Shown: positions 32,201 through 42,941 of the stretch, piece by piece
Layout: each line of letters starts with the position of its first letter
How positions within the stretch are numbered: position 1 is the first letter of the stretch
DNA from: Penicillium oxalicum
Taxonomy: Eukaryota; Ascomycota; Eurotiomycetes; Eurotiales; Aspergillaceae
NCBI RefSeq assembly: GCF_001723175.1
Contig: NC_064652.1
Location: forward strand, 1,674,001-1,738,000
DNA length: 64,000 nucleotides
Direction: 5' to 3'
The notes under the pieces: generated by a model
Told to the model about the DNA's origin: nothing
Databases searched by the model: none
What the model saw: only the letters and a program-made list of their open reading frames with translations
Program-made: the position numbers and the translations under genes

Positions 32201-32866
32201 GTCCTCAAGGCCAAGCCAATCGTCGGAGAGATCGTCGGCGAGATGATTTTTCGCGGTGAAAAAGGACGGAGCCTCACTCCCGGAGTCGTCGCTCAACCAG
32301 TTGCTCTTCTCCGTTCTCTGTTGACCGGTTAAATACTGATTGATCCAATCTTGGGTAAAGTCCCGGATAGTCCTCTCTCCGGCGATCGATGGGCCCGCAA
32401 ATCCCTCGGCAACACTTGCTCGGCGAAGCTCAGGGGGGTTGATCCCGATCGAGACGGGAGGGGAGCTCTCGCGTGAAATGGAATCGATACCAGCAAATTG
32501 ACTGAGTGTTAACGAGAGTCGACGAGTGCTGGGTGCCGCATACGGGGAACCCCAGGCCGTGGTGTAGTAAACACTGCTCTCTGCTCGACGTGTCTCTGGG
32601 GACGATACAAGAGATTCCTGCGGTCGACGTGCGACGTAATTGGCCGACAGAAATGGCAGTTGCGGTGGCTCGAGGGCAATACTTCGGGGCGAATGCCGCT
32701 GAGAGGGCGACCCGGCGCTTGACGGGCTGGACTCTCTGGAAGAAGGAGAGGACAAGAGCACAGAAGGCCTGGGTTGCACTTCGTCGCGATGGCTGCGCGC
32801 GCTCGGGGTATTGGGTGCACGCGACGCCGTGCTGGCGGGGGAGACGGCGTGATCTAGATCTATCAT
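26243..32866 (-). CDS. Very large coiled-coil protein of unknown function (2207 aa, intronless)
   Basis: A single uninterrupted frame from ATG at 32866 to TGA at 26243. Residues 1-330 are Ser/Pro-rich and disordered. A compact conserved-looking module follows at about 345-465, starting KKLVWRGKACVIYLP and containing YRLMKRADVEERLRQWKEQG and KAVWDAYVAELQEEKLRALG. Residues 470-1300 are a long disordered Gln/His/Pro/Ser-rich region. An acidic patch (DSDADDEDDEEEDQ) leads into extended coiled coil at about 1420-1890 and 1930-1995. The C-terminal 200 residues are again disordered. I do not recognise the family with certainty. The layout (disordered scaffold plus long C-terminal coil) suits a spindle-pole-body, septal or cytoskeletal scaffold, but that is only inference. 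The start agrees with the beginning of a low-complexity N-terminus; an upstream non-coding exon is possible. Confidence 0.85.
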   Translation of the reverse strand: MIDLDHAVSPASTASRAPNTPSARSHRDEVQPRPSVLLSSPSSRESSPSSAGSPSQRHSPRSIALEPPQLPFLSANYVARRPQESLVSSPETRRAESSVYYTTAWGSPYAAPSTRRLSLTLSQFAGIDSISRESSPPVSIGINPPELRRASVAEGFAGPSIAGERTIRDFTQDWINQYLTGQQRTEKSNWLSDDSGSEAPSFFTAKNHLADDLSDDWLGLEDETRESDLLKTPTLSDFVGRKTALRAKGKQNKHKRTDTLRQEDFWGFAYDKDQPTDTMAASLDSNQGVEASSSMEKPLPPPPPFHAADDQEKEEGAIRPAVQPELGKRQAEDTTASPVPAARPRKKLVWRGKACVIYLPQDDQRGTEQSGYRLMKRADVEERLRQWKEQGWDVRGFSVGDEDDPSTTTELGGLSRPLYPDPYEIYEESKHQKPFIQFPNKAVWDAYVAELQEEKLRALGVSFGDPEPQPSISPASAAQTPFPGLIASPPIPTASAASNAMGQIHPFSPHFGQPVGSSGGIGSLTSPASQFSVQTPFMGIEQNMMPGYPFQFQPTPPAQGAMTPQSLINLRHASTSGGPGALSSLNSMLSPVSPLHDQGHLHGFNEKAAWENQYAFDGQEDTQPFPAPQTPVNAPDHFHASNVEIAHPTPRGHGHNLSETLQRGLDQMNHSEYRVDDQPAHHVHGERHDPPSGFNNSVFPSHWAMHEHEQQHRIHSNTQQPSHPFVAQPQPHGFYNAHFGQPDAQDGSDLDTNPSLSGTPHIRNAFPHQDAWHESKASHHSKLSVSSLNVEAKPFDPTASFVPPATFDHNAYQFGAMDGMGQPGLGFTPLPSFAPSHPVNAALTQNTAPKPEQKPSAFKFSAASFNVEAPEFNPSASLNSNASVEQPSGSRTKIFSDIDYAGHAKISKESKAVPIVRPDEDNSIQQEYNEQETMDDASGRPVPTDRHKRARRGIGHAQGEARYSVSTQPLGETGNVKPASSLHTFAEGKENVVPEDSGAAERRGTPTSEATTWTLFDIKNEDGAMRSRAGSTARRSQNGDIKEEPLGEAEAHTQQSPTPVQKTTKHARQESQISVKSNKLSAGARPSELKSAVSSFTASSGAPLHAKQANVESVEFEYDEPRNIDSQPIKNGLMASRFATASPPKSNRAQDASDLVMETPRAKPDLSRWQESAEESPDEDELNAIMDQLNDDSDVGIERQHTPLPPQYAPESAPTKEHRFGPAEGRSEAPSPSPGGGQRSYKLAIPRLGSDIDVNSNATFSPHKSIISRIHSPVRHLITENDHVSDWDDMISSGEDEKFFNRNRFFDRRINDLVGSAIDERLTPLERALAVIQQSVATIASGTASRRVFRSTSAEVEDSDADDEDDEEEDQSVRERSPHYLRDRKLEMLKSVVIEALVTHDIPNRVTQHSSHSEMAQLKESISELQALTIKKLAQDPVGDMREILEESLARHMAQQTPRLSEAEEIGADSLMLQIDGLKQMLRLADERAETEYRLRREATDSVAELQHLLKVAEEDAARHSTAAEDAEARLLQFKEEKIPHLEKMQFRSEALAEESETLKVTIAELSTKNIALEGTLDEYRVSADSFRRQLETTKGENASLRETVDALRTRIEDSMAARQNLTEKFDRLQSDMVNVTSDVVREQAAFRRKEEEYVANYKALQASYDREVKLRERLEEEIHQLEMQEKDSAKTKFLYEQSRQENFKMEETIAILRAENHNLQLTSARFEREFNEARDSSRVEIQRIRSSLEADIEASNSQVNIVRAELEAQILRYETQLDNVRLDADTSRERYEMLLEEAKEARLNAVATANQAREIALEEQRKTHERVLNDLRERHARALHNSSEDRQRAEAHMIDRLALADDRARHYEERVKHLEEKLEIAQSAARAAAEAAQNAKSGSSANEIPIPGAPVHSTSPSMSFNKTSQEPERISPQALRESIFVLQDQLQQRETRIEELEQEVASMDKDAPNKIKERDSEITWLRELLGVRIDDLQDIIKTLSQPSFNKHAVRDAAIRLKANLQMQQQERERSMTGSGLPSLQSLSELAASPRSLPLAAAAAWGNWRKTREGGNGGSTSSQQTPSKPSNAGSFLSGLLTPPSSHARQNTLRSGANGRSYGETRPLRGLDSTPRQEPVRQESPIAEPPKTPPLLRRSSYDHDAEPTNYEENHFASDDIESTVDGMVSASPKDSEEGPFGPSISTEPIPEE

Positions 32867-35609
32867 TCCATCGACACGAACAAAGTCAGCAACAGGGCCT
32901 CTGGATTGTACTAGCGGATTGGTCTGGCATCGGAACGATCTGATCGATGGCCAGAATCACGAGAACCATAGCGAGATACGTTCAGGGTCGAGAGGAGGCT
33001 CGCAGGCGTGGAACAATTGCCACGACGAGCCCGGTTGAACACGGTATGCACATGGGGCGGCGGTGCAAGAGGTATGGAACAATTTCAAGGGCACAAGAAG
33101 TAGATTGACAAACCCACCTTCCGTGTCGACTCCTGCAGCAAGCACTTGCTTGCCGCTCCGCTTATCGTCCAGAATGTTGACGCATGGAAAATCCACGAGC
33201 AAAGTAGATTTGGCAGGACCGACCTCTGATTGGTGATTGACGGGCGACGGATAGGACAAATCGAGCCCTCGGATGATGACAATTGAATTGGAGGAATGTT
33301 ACGGGGTCGGAGTTGGAGGGGGTGGGAAATTTAGACGCGGTGGGGGGAGGGGAATGGGTGAAGTCCTCGATTCGAATCGCCAGTGTCGGGGAGGATCACG
33401 AACGCGACTGTAGGATGGCCGACCACGACAGGGGAAAGGGGAGAGAGATCACGGAAAAATCGCGGGTTATGTCATGTTACGGCCACCAAGTGGAATAGTA
33501 AGGTGAACAGCGGGCGCTCTCCGCCGAAGATGGGCTCGAGTGGAGGTACTCGGTACTTCCAGCACCACGAGACTTCAGGGGTAAAAGGTTCCCCTGAAGA
33601 GGGCGCCATGGTTCCCACGGCGAGTCCTCACGAGTCACCAGTACAATCGGATGGACCCTGCCGACGGCGACTGCATTGACGCTTCAGATTCCTGGGTCGG
33701 TCACGATGGGCGGGAGAACCTCTACAAGGAATGATGAGGTCTCAGTCTACATACGATGTCATATAGAGATTTAAATGTATACCCTCTGATCGCGCTACAA
33801 TACCCCGTAGAACTAGAATCCTACGATGTGAGACTGTTGACCTGGAGCCTTTTACGGTGCGTTCGCGAGTCAGGGCCAGGCCGTTGAGATGCAGACGAGT
33901 AGAGACTTCCACTAGAGTGAGTTCCAGTTAGTCCGGGCGCCCTCCCGCCCGGAGGGTCCAAAAGGCCGTGAGAAAGACTGCAGGCCAACACACTCGTCGT
34001 TCAGAAGTAGAAAACGCACTGGCCGAGCACATGCAACCGACGAGCACCGCTGAATGGGCGCGACAGATCACCCGCCTTCCGAGTTCCCGTCTGACCTTCG
34101 ATCTCGACTCGATCCTTATTTGTCCAGATACTGGCGACCTCGGAGAAACGCAACCCTTTCAAGCTTCAGTGGCGGACTGGAACTGAACGAGAGAAAATCT
34201 CGACTGGAAAAGCCTTGACCGCCACTGTACAAGTGTATAACATCGGTGCCATACTGTATGCATACCTGTACGGTACTGAAGGTGTAATGGGTCGGCAAGC
34301 CGGACACGCAGGGAGACAAGTCGCTGTGCACGATGTGCATGAGTGCATGCGCCCTTGCCTGTGTTTGTGGAACGCTCGTACACAAGTGATCGAATTGCTC
34401 CTCAAGAGGTAAACAAAGCCCCCGCGAGTCTATCCAAGTTGGATGGATTCAGGGGTAAGGCCGAACCATGGTTCATCAGGCCTTTCCGTTCCTCACCTTT
34501 CAGTTGCGAGTCGGCAAGATCGCTCTCGATCACAAAGGATTCCAATACACTTTGAAACCATGGTCGTCGTGCACAAAATAAAAAGATGTAACTAATGTCA
34601 TTGCTTTTAGCGAGGACGTGTAGCGGTTGAGTACCAAGTTTCTGAAGTTCCATTGATTGTGATAGAAGACTCATAGACACCGTACGTGTAGTATCTCACA
34701 TGTCTGTTTGTCTATCAGCTCGAACAGTAAAAGCGGAATAATGCCCAATGATTACTACCCGTACAGTATGTATTGAATGAGAATTTCCTCTCTTGCACAA
34801 TCTCTCTGTACAAACAGTCCAGCTAGATAACCTTGATGTTGGTTCATGACTTCATTCTACTCGGAACAAGCTCGACAAAGGGACGGCTTCTTCAATCTTA
34901 CACTCTCTCGCTCTGGATGTTCATCTTGGATCAATTGGAACATCCCTACACCTCGTAAAGTATGTATCTGAGAGCTGTGGCCATCCCTTGCTAAAACAAA
35001 AAAAAAATCCCCCATATAGTAGGTCAAACTGCCGACGGAGCGTGCTGGTAGAGTAGGTAGTTATGGGTTTGAGTCTCACTCTCATGAAGGAATCTGGAAT
35101 CTCCCATGTCGGATTATACGATCGAAAAGCATTTGATGCGGCGCCTTGCCAATCACGGCTCATGGATCCGTGATTTCCCCCTCCCCCCCCTTCGACAGCA
35201 AGGAGTAACTCGAACGCAAATCTGCACCTGATTACATCATTTCAAAACGAGGCTGAAAACAGGGCCTTTCAGTCAGGACGCACAACCTGTGACCGGGTTT
35301 CGATCAAGGGCCAATGCCCAGCTTGCGTGTGATCAGGCTGTCTTCATATGACTTATATTGATGAAGAGACCAGACTACAGTTCAAAGAGCATATGCCGGG
35401 AATTCATCGACAATTCAGATTGAATGGAATGCAATATGTTCGGCTAGGCCAAAGAACAGGAATGAACTGCCAATACATGTACAACGCGAATGTTGCTTGG
35501 TGGAAATGCTACGATGCTGACTTTTCCTTCGGGGCAGACAGGCAGAGAAAAAAGCCGGTGCTCCAGAAGGCGACTCAGGCTCACCTTGTCGGGCCGAGAT
35601 GGGCTGAGT
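32867..35609. other. Intergenic, 2.7 kb; no gene supported
   Basis: The left 500 bp is probably the leader and promoter of the large coiled-coil gene. The rest has short overlapping frames only. A degenerate tRNA-like stretch at about 35046-35092 was examined and not accepted. Confidence 0.45.
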
Positions 35610-36762
35610 TTATTTGGGGCAGGTACTGTCGAACTTGAGCTTGCGGTCGGCAGTGAAGAGACCCCAGTGGTTCTCGTTCATGGGCTTGCCGTTGTCACCA
35701 ATGCTGGAAGGCTTCCAGGACTCGTCGTAGGCCTCGAAGTAGAACAGATCGACACCCCAGTCGAGCATGCCGCAGACACCGGTCTTCCAGAAGGTCTCGG
35801 CATTCTTGGTACCAGCCAAGGCATTCTCGTAGTCCGAACCGCCGTCTATAGATGGTTCACAAAGCAAAATTCATTAGTCAAAGATGATCAAATCTCAGCG
35901 CACTGAGCGTCGCAGCATTCAGGAAAATCAGCTCTTACCGGTGGGCCAGCCAGTCTCGCCAGTGATCACACGGATCTTGTCGGCATTGGAGCCGGCAATC
36001 TTCTGGATGTGAGACATGGCACCAGCCATGTCGTCAAAGTAGGTCTGGTAGGCCTTGTCGGCAGCAGTACCTTGCCAGTAGGCGAAGGCATTGGCCAGGA
36101 CGTAGGTGACCACGGGGCTGGTGGTGAACAGGTCATCCGCGGTGCCGTCGGCAAACTTGTTCCAGCTGTCGGCGGTACCGACAGTCACCTTGGGGAATTC
36201 CTTCGCAACGGTCGAAATATACTTGTGCAGCTGAGGGCCGGTCAGGTCGCCACGGTAGAGGGTCTCGGAACCGACAGTGATGGCCTCGATCACATCCTCA
36301 TGACCGGGGACGGTCTTCTTGAGGGCAGCAAAGTCCTTCTGGAAGGAGGGATCATTGGTGCTCATGTCATTCTTTTCCTGAGGTCCGACCCTGATATGCG
36401 CAGTGTCAGGTTAGCATCGTGGACGGTGGACAGCCGATGCCTGGGAATCGGCCAGACCACTCAACTCGGCGCGAGCAGGAGAGTAACCTCGGATGGACTT
36501 ACCAGATTCCCAAAACAACCTTGAAGCCCTTGCTCTTGGCCGCGGGGAGGATGTTCTGAGGAGTGTTGCACTCGCTGCCGGAGTAAGTGCGGACAAGGGT
36601 CGACAGGTCCTTCAAGTTGTCAAAGTCGAGCTCGTAGTCCTTGGTCGTCTTGCAGTCGCCATTGGGGAGCTTGTCACCCAGCGAAAAGCCCAGAGTGCCG
36701 CGGGCGGAGACCACTGCGGGAGCAGCGGCCAGAACAACCGGAAGAAGGCTCGAAACACGCAT
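35610..36762 (-). CDS. bgt1: Secreted GH17 beta-1,3-glucan hydrolase/transferase (Bgl2/Bgt1 type), 3 exons
   Basis: Predicted cell-wall enzyme of 315 residues acting on beta-1,3-glucan. Exons are 36762-36503, 36390-35939 and 35845-35610 (948 nt). A signal peptide (MRVSSLLPVVLAAAPAVVSA) is followed directly by RGTLGFSLG, the usual GH17 start. The proton donor is Glu129 in TVGSETLYRG and the nucleophile Glu232 in ITGETGWPT; both lie in intact motifs. The end is DWGVDLFYFEAYDESWKP and NHWGLF near the C-terminus, again typical. There is no GPI signal and no Ser/Thr linker, so this is the short Bgl2-like form, not the anchored or membrane forms. Relatives cut laminari-oligosaccharides and rejoin them, making branch points or elongating glucan. 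Whether this one mainly hydrolyses or transfers cannot be told from sequence. The symbol follows the Aspergillus Bgt1 name and is less certain than the family. Confidence 0.92.
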
Positions 36763-38133
36763 GATGTGCTACTTGGAATGTGGTGATGGGGACAAGGGGG
36801 ATGGTCGAGGAATTTGATGAAAAAGGAACGAAAAGGAATGGAATCGAGTGACCGTTGGAATGGGTCAAGAAGTTGACTGCAGGAAGGATTGAACGCTCTC
36901 AGATCGAGGTGATCGAGAACAGATGGTAAAGAACGTCGGCGGTGGATGGATACAGCAGTAGTTGGTAGAGGGAAACAAAGTCACGACTCCAAAGTTTGGG
37001 TTGCACGCCGGACAGACTTGGGTGACCTCCTGGTCTATGCCTAAAGAGGCTGCCAAACGGGGGGGTGGATCAACTCCGCCTGGCCTCCGAAACGACTGGC
37101 CACTGGTCAATTCGGTCCAGGACGCTGAGGCTTGGGGCCTTTCCCGACGACCCTGACTTGACCATTTTGGGCCACACGGCTGCCAGGTGAAACACCAAAA
37201 TTACGATTGTGCAAACCGCAAAGGGGATTCTGCCAGGAGTGACCGTCAACCAGCTAGGGTCCTGGGTCTGGACTCACTCCATCCTGTACTGGTGGCGGCC
37301 TCTCCATGCTCGAATTGGCTTTCCAGAAGGCTTCTCCGTCCCGCGACTAACTTGATTTGAATGGTGTTCTGGTCCCGAGATCTGTATGAGGTGCACATTA
37401 GAATCACTTCTTTAACTCCCTCAACATGAGGGTTTCCATCAATCGAGTTTAGATAACTGATTGGATCCACAGAATTCCCAATCCTCTAGGGCTATATATT
37501 CCCCGTGGAAGCCGGAACTCAGCATGGGTGATATGTTCACTGCCAAAATCGACAGATCATTGAAGACCTATCCGATCGACAGAAAGGCTCTCCAACAGAC
37601 GTTGCGGGGAGCCTTCCTACTTAGATTCACCAACAAACAGCGTAAGATTCCGGACCTGCATACAAGTGAGCTTTTCAAACCTCCAACTTTTGCCATATAC
37701 CCAAGTCCCCAGCTTGATGAGCATTCCTCGTCCGTATGACCGAGGTACCTGGGTTACTCCTCGGCCTCTCCCAGGGAACCCAAAGGGGGCCATTCATGTC
37801 TGATGATAACAATGCGTATCTATATGAATTCACTGGTTCTGCTAGACATGATCCCGTACTCTACAAATAGGTTGCATGCATCAAAATGAATTGAATTAGG
37901 CTAAGGGTTCAGCCTATCTTCTTTCAAATAACACTGGGCTATGATATCATGTTTTGTCTCGCACTCTTTCTCGATAAGTGCTGGACAATCTCCTTTCAGC
38001 TTGTGCAGACAATGCTGAAAGAATCTACAGACAAGAACTTGGGAGACCGGTGATCTAGACTAGTCCTAGACTCTTCACCGTCTCAATTTGACACAAGGGC
38101 CTCCATGGGCCAGGCTGAACAGACCGGGATGAC
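36763..38133. other. Intergenic; no gene supported
   Basis: Promoter of the GH17 gene, CT-rich on its coding strand, then sequence with no recognised feature up to the 3' end of GLE1. Confidence 0.5.
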
Positions 38134-39774
38134 CTAGAGAAGCAGGTTTCTGTCCCGCGCATATGTCTCCCTCAGAAGTGTGAGCTGATTGACAATCATT
38201 GTTTGCTGTGGCAGAGCAGCCGGCAGCTCAACAATCGCTCGGCGCATCAAGGCCAACCCGAATTGACCGAAAAAGCCAAGAATGCGCTCACTGGATGCCC
38301 GCAGCATGGCATAGAGAAGTGCAATTTGGGTGTCACGCAGCTGGGTGGGTGGGATCGAAAGGATCTTTTGCAGCGACGACCAGAACATTGTGTTCGGGAA
38401 GGGGTTGCGTCGCTGGGTCTTGCCGAAGTTGCGCAGCGTGAGAGCCGCATAGCCAGCACCCAAGGCCGTCATGCGGTCCATGTGGGCTTGCTCGCTTACG
38501 AAGGGTCCCCCAGCTTCTTCACGCCACCAGCCCAAAGCCTGCCGTCCCGACTCGGTCTTGTCATCGCCAGTGGAGCCCCAGAGCGCAGGGCAGACCACGC
38601 GGTACTTGGCGAGCAAGATGTCACTCATCGGAATGCCCTGGAACATGAAGCTGTCCATGGAGAAGATTTGGGCAGCGACAATGCCGATGGGTTCCGCATG
38701 ATCGGGGTTGATGGAGGCTTCAGTGATCAATGCCGACACAAGGGCCTTGGCGAGCATGTTGAGGGCGTAGATCAACATTGCAGGCACTTTGTGTTCTGCC
38801 TGTGCCACTTCGGGAGGGGGAAAGGCGATGAAGCCGCGAATGTCGATTGCCGGTTCGGGGATCTGGAGAGCCTTCTCGAGCTCGGCCTTGATTTGCGCGG
38901 TCTAAGAATTTCCAACAAAGGTCAGTCTCTGGTCACACACAGCATCTAAAACCCATCAAGAGGAACATACCTGGGACTTGTTGGCGCCCTTGCCATCGCG
39001 GAGCTGTCCAACGCATTTCTTGATCGAACGGCGCATATCACCCATGGCCTGCTTTAGAGCAGGGTTCTCCTTGCCGATGCCGCGGAGCCACTCCCGCATT
39101 TGCTTGAGAGTTTGGTGAAGCTCAACATAACGGTCTTGAATGCATGCCTCTTCCGCTGTAAGACCGCGCGCACCAATCTTGGTCTGAGCCTGGAGATTCG
39201 CCTGTTCTTCAGCTGCCTGCTGCGCCTTTTTGGCCTCTTCCTCCTTTTGTCGCTTTTCCGCCTCCGCACGCTCCTTTTCCTCGCGTTGTCGGCGCTCTTT
39301 TTCCTCCTGCGCAGCTTTCCGAGCCCGCTCTGCCTCATCCGCGGCCTTCTTCGCAGCCTCTGCCTTGGCCTTTTGTTCAGTTGCTAGCCGGGCAGCTTCT
39401 TCTTGCTGGCGTCGGAGCTTTTCGGCCTTTTCTCGTTCCAGGCGATCAAGGCGTTCCTTCTCCTTCCGGGCAGCCTCTTCTGCCTGGAGGCGTGCTTCCT
39501 CTTCCGCACGGATGTGTGCTTCCAGAGTTGCCTCGGCCTGCTCGCGTACCCGGTCGTGGAACGCCGCAACTTCATCGAGGGCTGCCGTGTGCACAGCCTC
39601 GCGTTCCCGGTCGATTCGGTCGAGCTCTTCATAGTAGATTTTGCGCTCATATTCATGGACTCTGCGCAAGTCATCATTGAAGAGGCTGACCTGAGCAAGG
39701 TCCTGTGCAAGCTCCAAAATTAGTTGCCGCGTAGGGCTGTCTAGCGGAGCAGGGGTATCTCGGCAGCGAGTCAT
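38134..39774 (-). CDS. gle1: Nuclear pore mRNA export factor GLE1, 2 exons
   Basis: Predicted protein of 523 residues from exons 39774-38971 and 38901-38134, with a phase-0 intron of 69 nt. GLE1 sits on the cytoplasmic face of the nuclear pore and, with inositol hexakisphosphate, activates the DEAD-box ATPase Dbp5 to release exported mRNA. A short N-terminal segment (SPTRQLILELAQDLAQV) is followed by a highly charged Ala/Glu/Lys/Arg coiled coil at about residues 60-195, and then the C-terminal all-helical GLE1 domain. That domain includes HQTLKQMREWLRGIGKEN, IKKCVGQLRDGKGANKS, HKVPAMLIYALNMLAKALVS, IGIVAAQIFS, YRVVCPALWG and RMTALGAGYAALTLRNF. Lys-rich stretches expected for IP6 binding are present. 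The length agrees with other filamentous-fungal orthologues. No start upstream is needed. Confidence 0.93.
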
Positions 39775-42700
39775 CGTGAATGGTCAACGTGCTCGCTTTT
39801 TGGGATGAGGTCTGGTGAGATGAAATAATAAGAATTGAGAAGGTGTCATGTATAGAAATGACTTTTATGAGTATGATGATCACTAACCTGAGGTGAGGGG
39901 AAGGGAACAGGAGAACGACCAGGAGGAGGAAAGGAGGGGCAGAGGAGGGAGGCCGCTGAGACGTGAGAGATTTTGATGAGAGGTCGAGAGCTCGTGGGAT
40001 AGAGGATCGTCGGAGGGGGTTGGGGCTGAGAGCAAAAAGGCCAACCCGCGTCGAAACCTCAAGAGAGACGAGAGAGAAAGATGGTGGGGTGATTGGGGAG
40101 AAGCGAAGTTGGTGAGGGGAGTGAGGATAAGGTTGCTGAAAAAAAGGTTGACGAAATGGTGATTTTCAATGATCGAGGAAGTGTTGAGTATCCGGAGAAG
40201 TGAGGTGAAAGAAGAGAAGAGAGAGGACGAGCGAGAGAAGGGTTTTAAGTAGGTTCAGGAAAGTGAAGCGTTTACGAGGATGGCGTGTTCGCAATTCAAT
40301 GCTCTGAGAGTTTATTTCTCAATTGGGAAACAAACACCTAGAGCAGGCAGACATGGCCTGGTGAAGTGTCGTTCGGGGGTTGTTTGCTAAGCTTCTCAAG
40401 ATGGCGCTCACGTTGAGGGTCTTCACGTGGATTCGTCCAGCGTCACTCGTCCGTCGATGATGAGTTCTGCTCCGTCAAACTTCTGCGGCGATGCTTCATG
40501 GAAGTAAGTTTGACGCAAATGACTGGCGAACTGGTTCGAGGCCTTGGGCAGTCACGTCGCAAGCTGTCGCAGAATTGATAATTAGCTGGGCGAACCTTCC
40601 AATTGCACAGTCTCCTCACAGCTCTGGCCCGGGTACTGGTAATACCTAGGCATGAAGCTTCAGACATGACTTACCATGCTGTCTAGGAGCGACTCTGGTG
40701 CCTGCGATTGACTGGGACAAACAACAGGCTGAGCTCTGTGTACAGCTTCGACGGTCACTCCCCTCGAATGTACCTCCAAGTCCCGTCGCGGTCACCTCTC
40801 CGGCGCAAAATACCTATCAGGTCCACCCTAGTTTCCGCCCTCTTGACCACCCTGAATCCTTGTCATTGGTTCTCTCAAAATTACCGGCTGAGTCAGCCAA
40901 GACCGCCTTCGGCCCCGAGGTGACCATTGGAAGCTGGGCAGTCCACGACGGTTCCCCGGTTGACTTGGACGAAGGTTACCGAGCTCTCTGGCTGCAGTGG
41001 AACTCGAGGTCTTCGATCTTTGGTTCACTTGCATCATCATGAACATCACCGTCTGAATGGTACGAATTGGGCTGGCATTCCAGCTCTGGTGCTTGATGGT
41101 AATCGTCCGGAATATCATCTTCAAGAATCGGTCGCTCAATGTGCTCGAAGTCCCAAAATGTGTACAGTGACAGTCCAATGATAAGCTGGGCTTCAGACTA
41201 CTAGTGCCCCGTTTGTCTTAGCGTTAGTTCAAGGCCAATGCTCCAGCTCAACGGCCACCGAGCCACTAAGGCAACGAAGTCTTTAATACTCGCACCAGCC
41301 GAAAGAAACACCGTGGATCAACGCCTTTTAAGTGAAACAACCATCATCCGGAAGACTTGCCAGCGTTCTCCCTGCTCGGATCGAACACGAATTGGGGTGA
41401 GTCAAGACGTCCACCAAGAAAAAGCATTTATATCAATTATGGCACCATGGCTCCATCAAGATAAGGACGAGGTCGCCGGGAGCATTGAAGATCGTCGACA
41501 CCGTCCTTCGGGGAAGCTTTGCGTTCGATCAAAGTATGGAACTGTAATTACAAGATAAGAATCTGGATCCACTACGTGAAAACAGGATGTCAAGACCCGT
41601 ATTGCGTCAGATAGCATTCAGTTATACTAATACCATACAATAATCGCCATCTGTATTCAACCCTCTCCCCACACCCGCTTTGTATGGATCCATCACCACC
41701 TCTTTCTTCTCCTTTCCCCCCCTCCTTCTCTTCCCCTACTACCCATCTCTCTTTCTCTCTTCCCCCCTCTTCATCGCTCCTTCAAGCCAGATTGGTCGAT
41801 GCTCGCGTCGTCTATTCTGAGAAATTACTGATTACTCTTGTTGTCATTCCTTTCGAGGGACGTGCAACTGTCTTTGGTTTGCCCACTACTTGAGCTGCCG
41901 AAACTGCTATCGAAATCGAGGAAGCTTTCACCGTAGCTCGACACCTCGTCGAATCGATCTCTAATTATCCGTCCAAGCTCCTTCGGCCCTAGTCCAATCC
42001 AGTTGCCCTTTTCTTTTCGAGTCGGCTGTCCTCTGTTTGTGCGTCTTTTGCACTTGCAGCTGCAATCCGCCGATTCGGCCTTTCCCACACCACACTCGTC
42101 GAATCGAGCGTCTTCCATTTTGGGTCCGTCTTCGAACCCATCGAACCTCTTTGCCTTTTACACTCGACTGACGCTTGACTGCCGCTTCAGCTCGGTTTCG
42201 CAACCCTCTCTTGTCCTTGCTATTGATCGCTTCTTCGGCAGCATCAGCAAATTTCTTCCTACATTGGATCCGTCTCGCGATCATTCTGGAATGCATAGGT
42301 ATTAAGGAAATTTGATACCTTCTGCAGGTAAGAAATGAAGATAAGAAGGATTGAGCACACATATCCCAGAGCACGAGTTTGCGTCCGCAGGCTATTTGAG
42401 AGGATTCGCTGGAAGTGTCTAAGTTGTGTCACCGTCACCCCGTTCATGCTCCTCTGACACTCCCCACGGGTTTGTCAAATACATTTTCATCGAGGCTGTC
42501 GTTTGTGCCGCACTATATCTGGTACCACAAGTTGGGAGCTCTTTACTGAAGCTGTGGCTTCCCCGCCCATGACAGCTTGATTCTTCTTCGTGCCTTCCTC
42601 ATCTCATCAACTTGCCTCCCATTTTTTGTCCCCGCCTTTCCATTATTTCCTTCTCGAGCTTCTTTTTGGCCTCTCTGCACTTCTTGCCCTTGCCACACCG

Positions 42701-42941
42701 ATCGTCGATTATCTTTGCTAACCCATTCTTTCTCAACCTTGCAGTATACCTCAAAGTCTTTCGCCGTTTTGGCAACGGTCTAGTGAACAAGTCCAACCGA
42801 TTGCGATCGGTCTGTGATCCGAGCTCACACCGTTCGATCGCCTCTCCAAGGCAACACTGGGCTTTCTAGTCTTCGGATATTTCTTCGTCCTCTACCTTTT
42901 TGAGACTCTCACAAATCAATTGGTTCTTTTCAACCGAAATC
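39775..42941. other. Divergent GLE1/SSD1 region with long pyrimidine-rich SSD1 leader
   Basis: GLE1 (-) and SSD1 (+) diverge across 3.2 kb. From 39890 to 40260 the plus strand is purine-rich, that is CT-rich on the GLE1 coding strand. From about 41640 to 42910 the plus strand is strongly CT-rich (for example 41690-41780), typical of a fungal 5' leader. A CAG|GTAAGA donor near 42329 and a CCTTGCAG acceptor ending near 42744 could bound a 5' UTR intron of SSD1. No protein gene is supported at 40440-41640. Confidence 0.45.

Noticed and set aside
35040..35095. tRNA-like stretch with TGGTAGAG and GGTTTGAGTCTCAC.
   Set aside because: Acceptor and T stems do not pair well. At most it is a very decayed tRNA relic, not enough to annotate.
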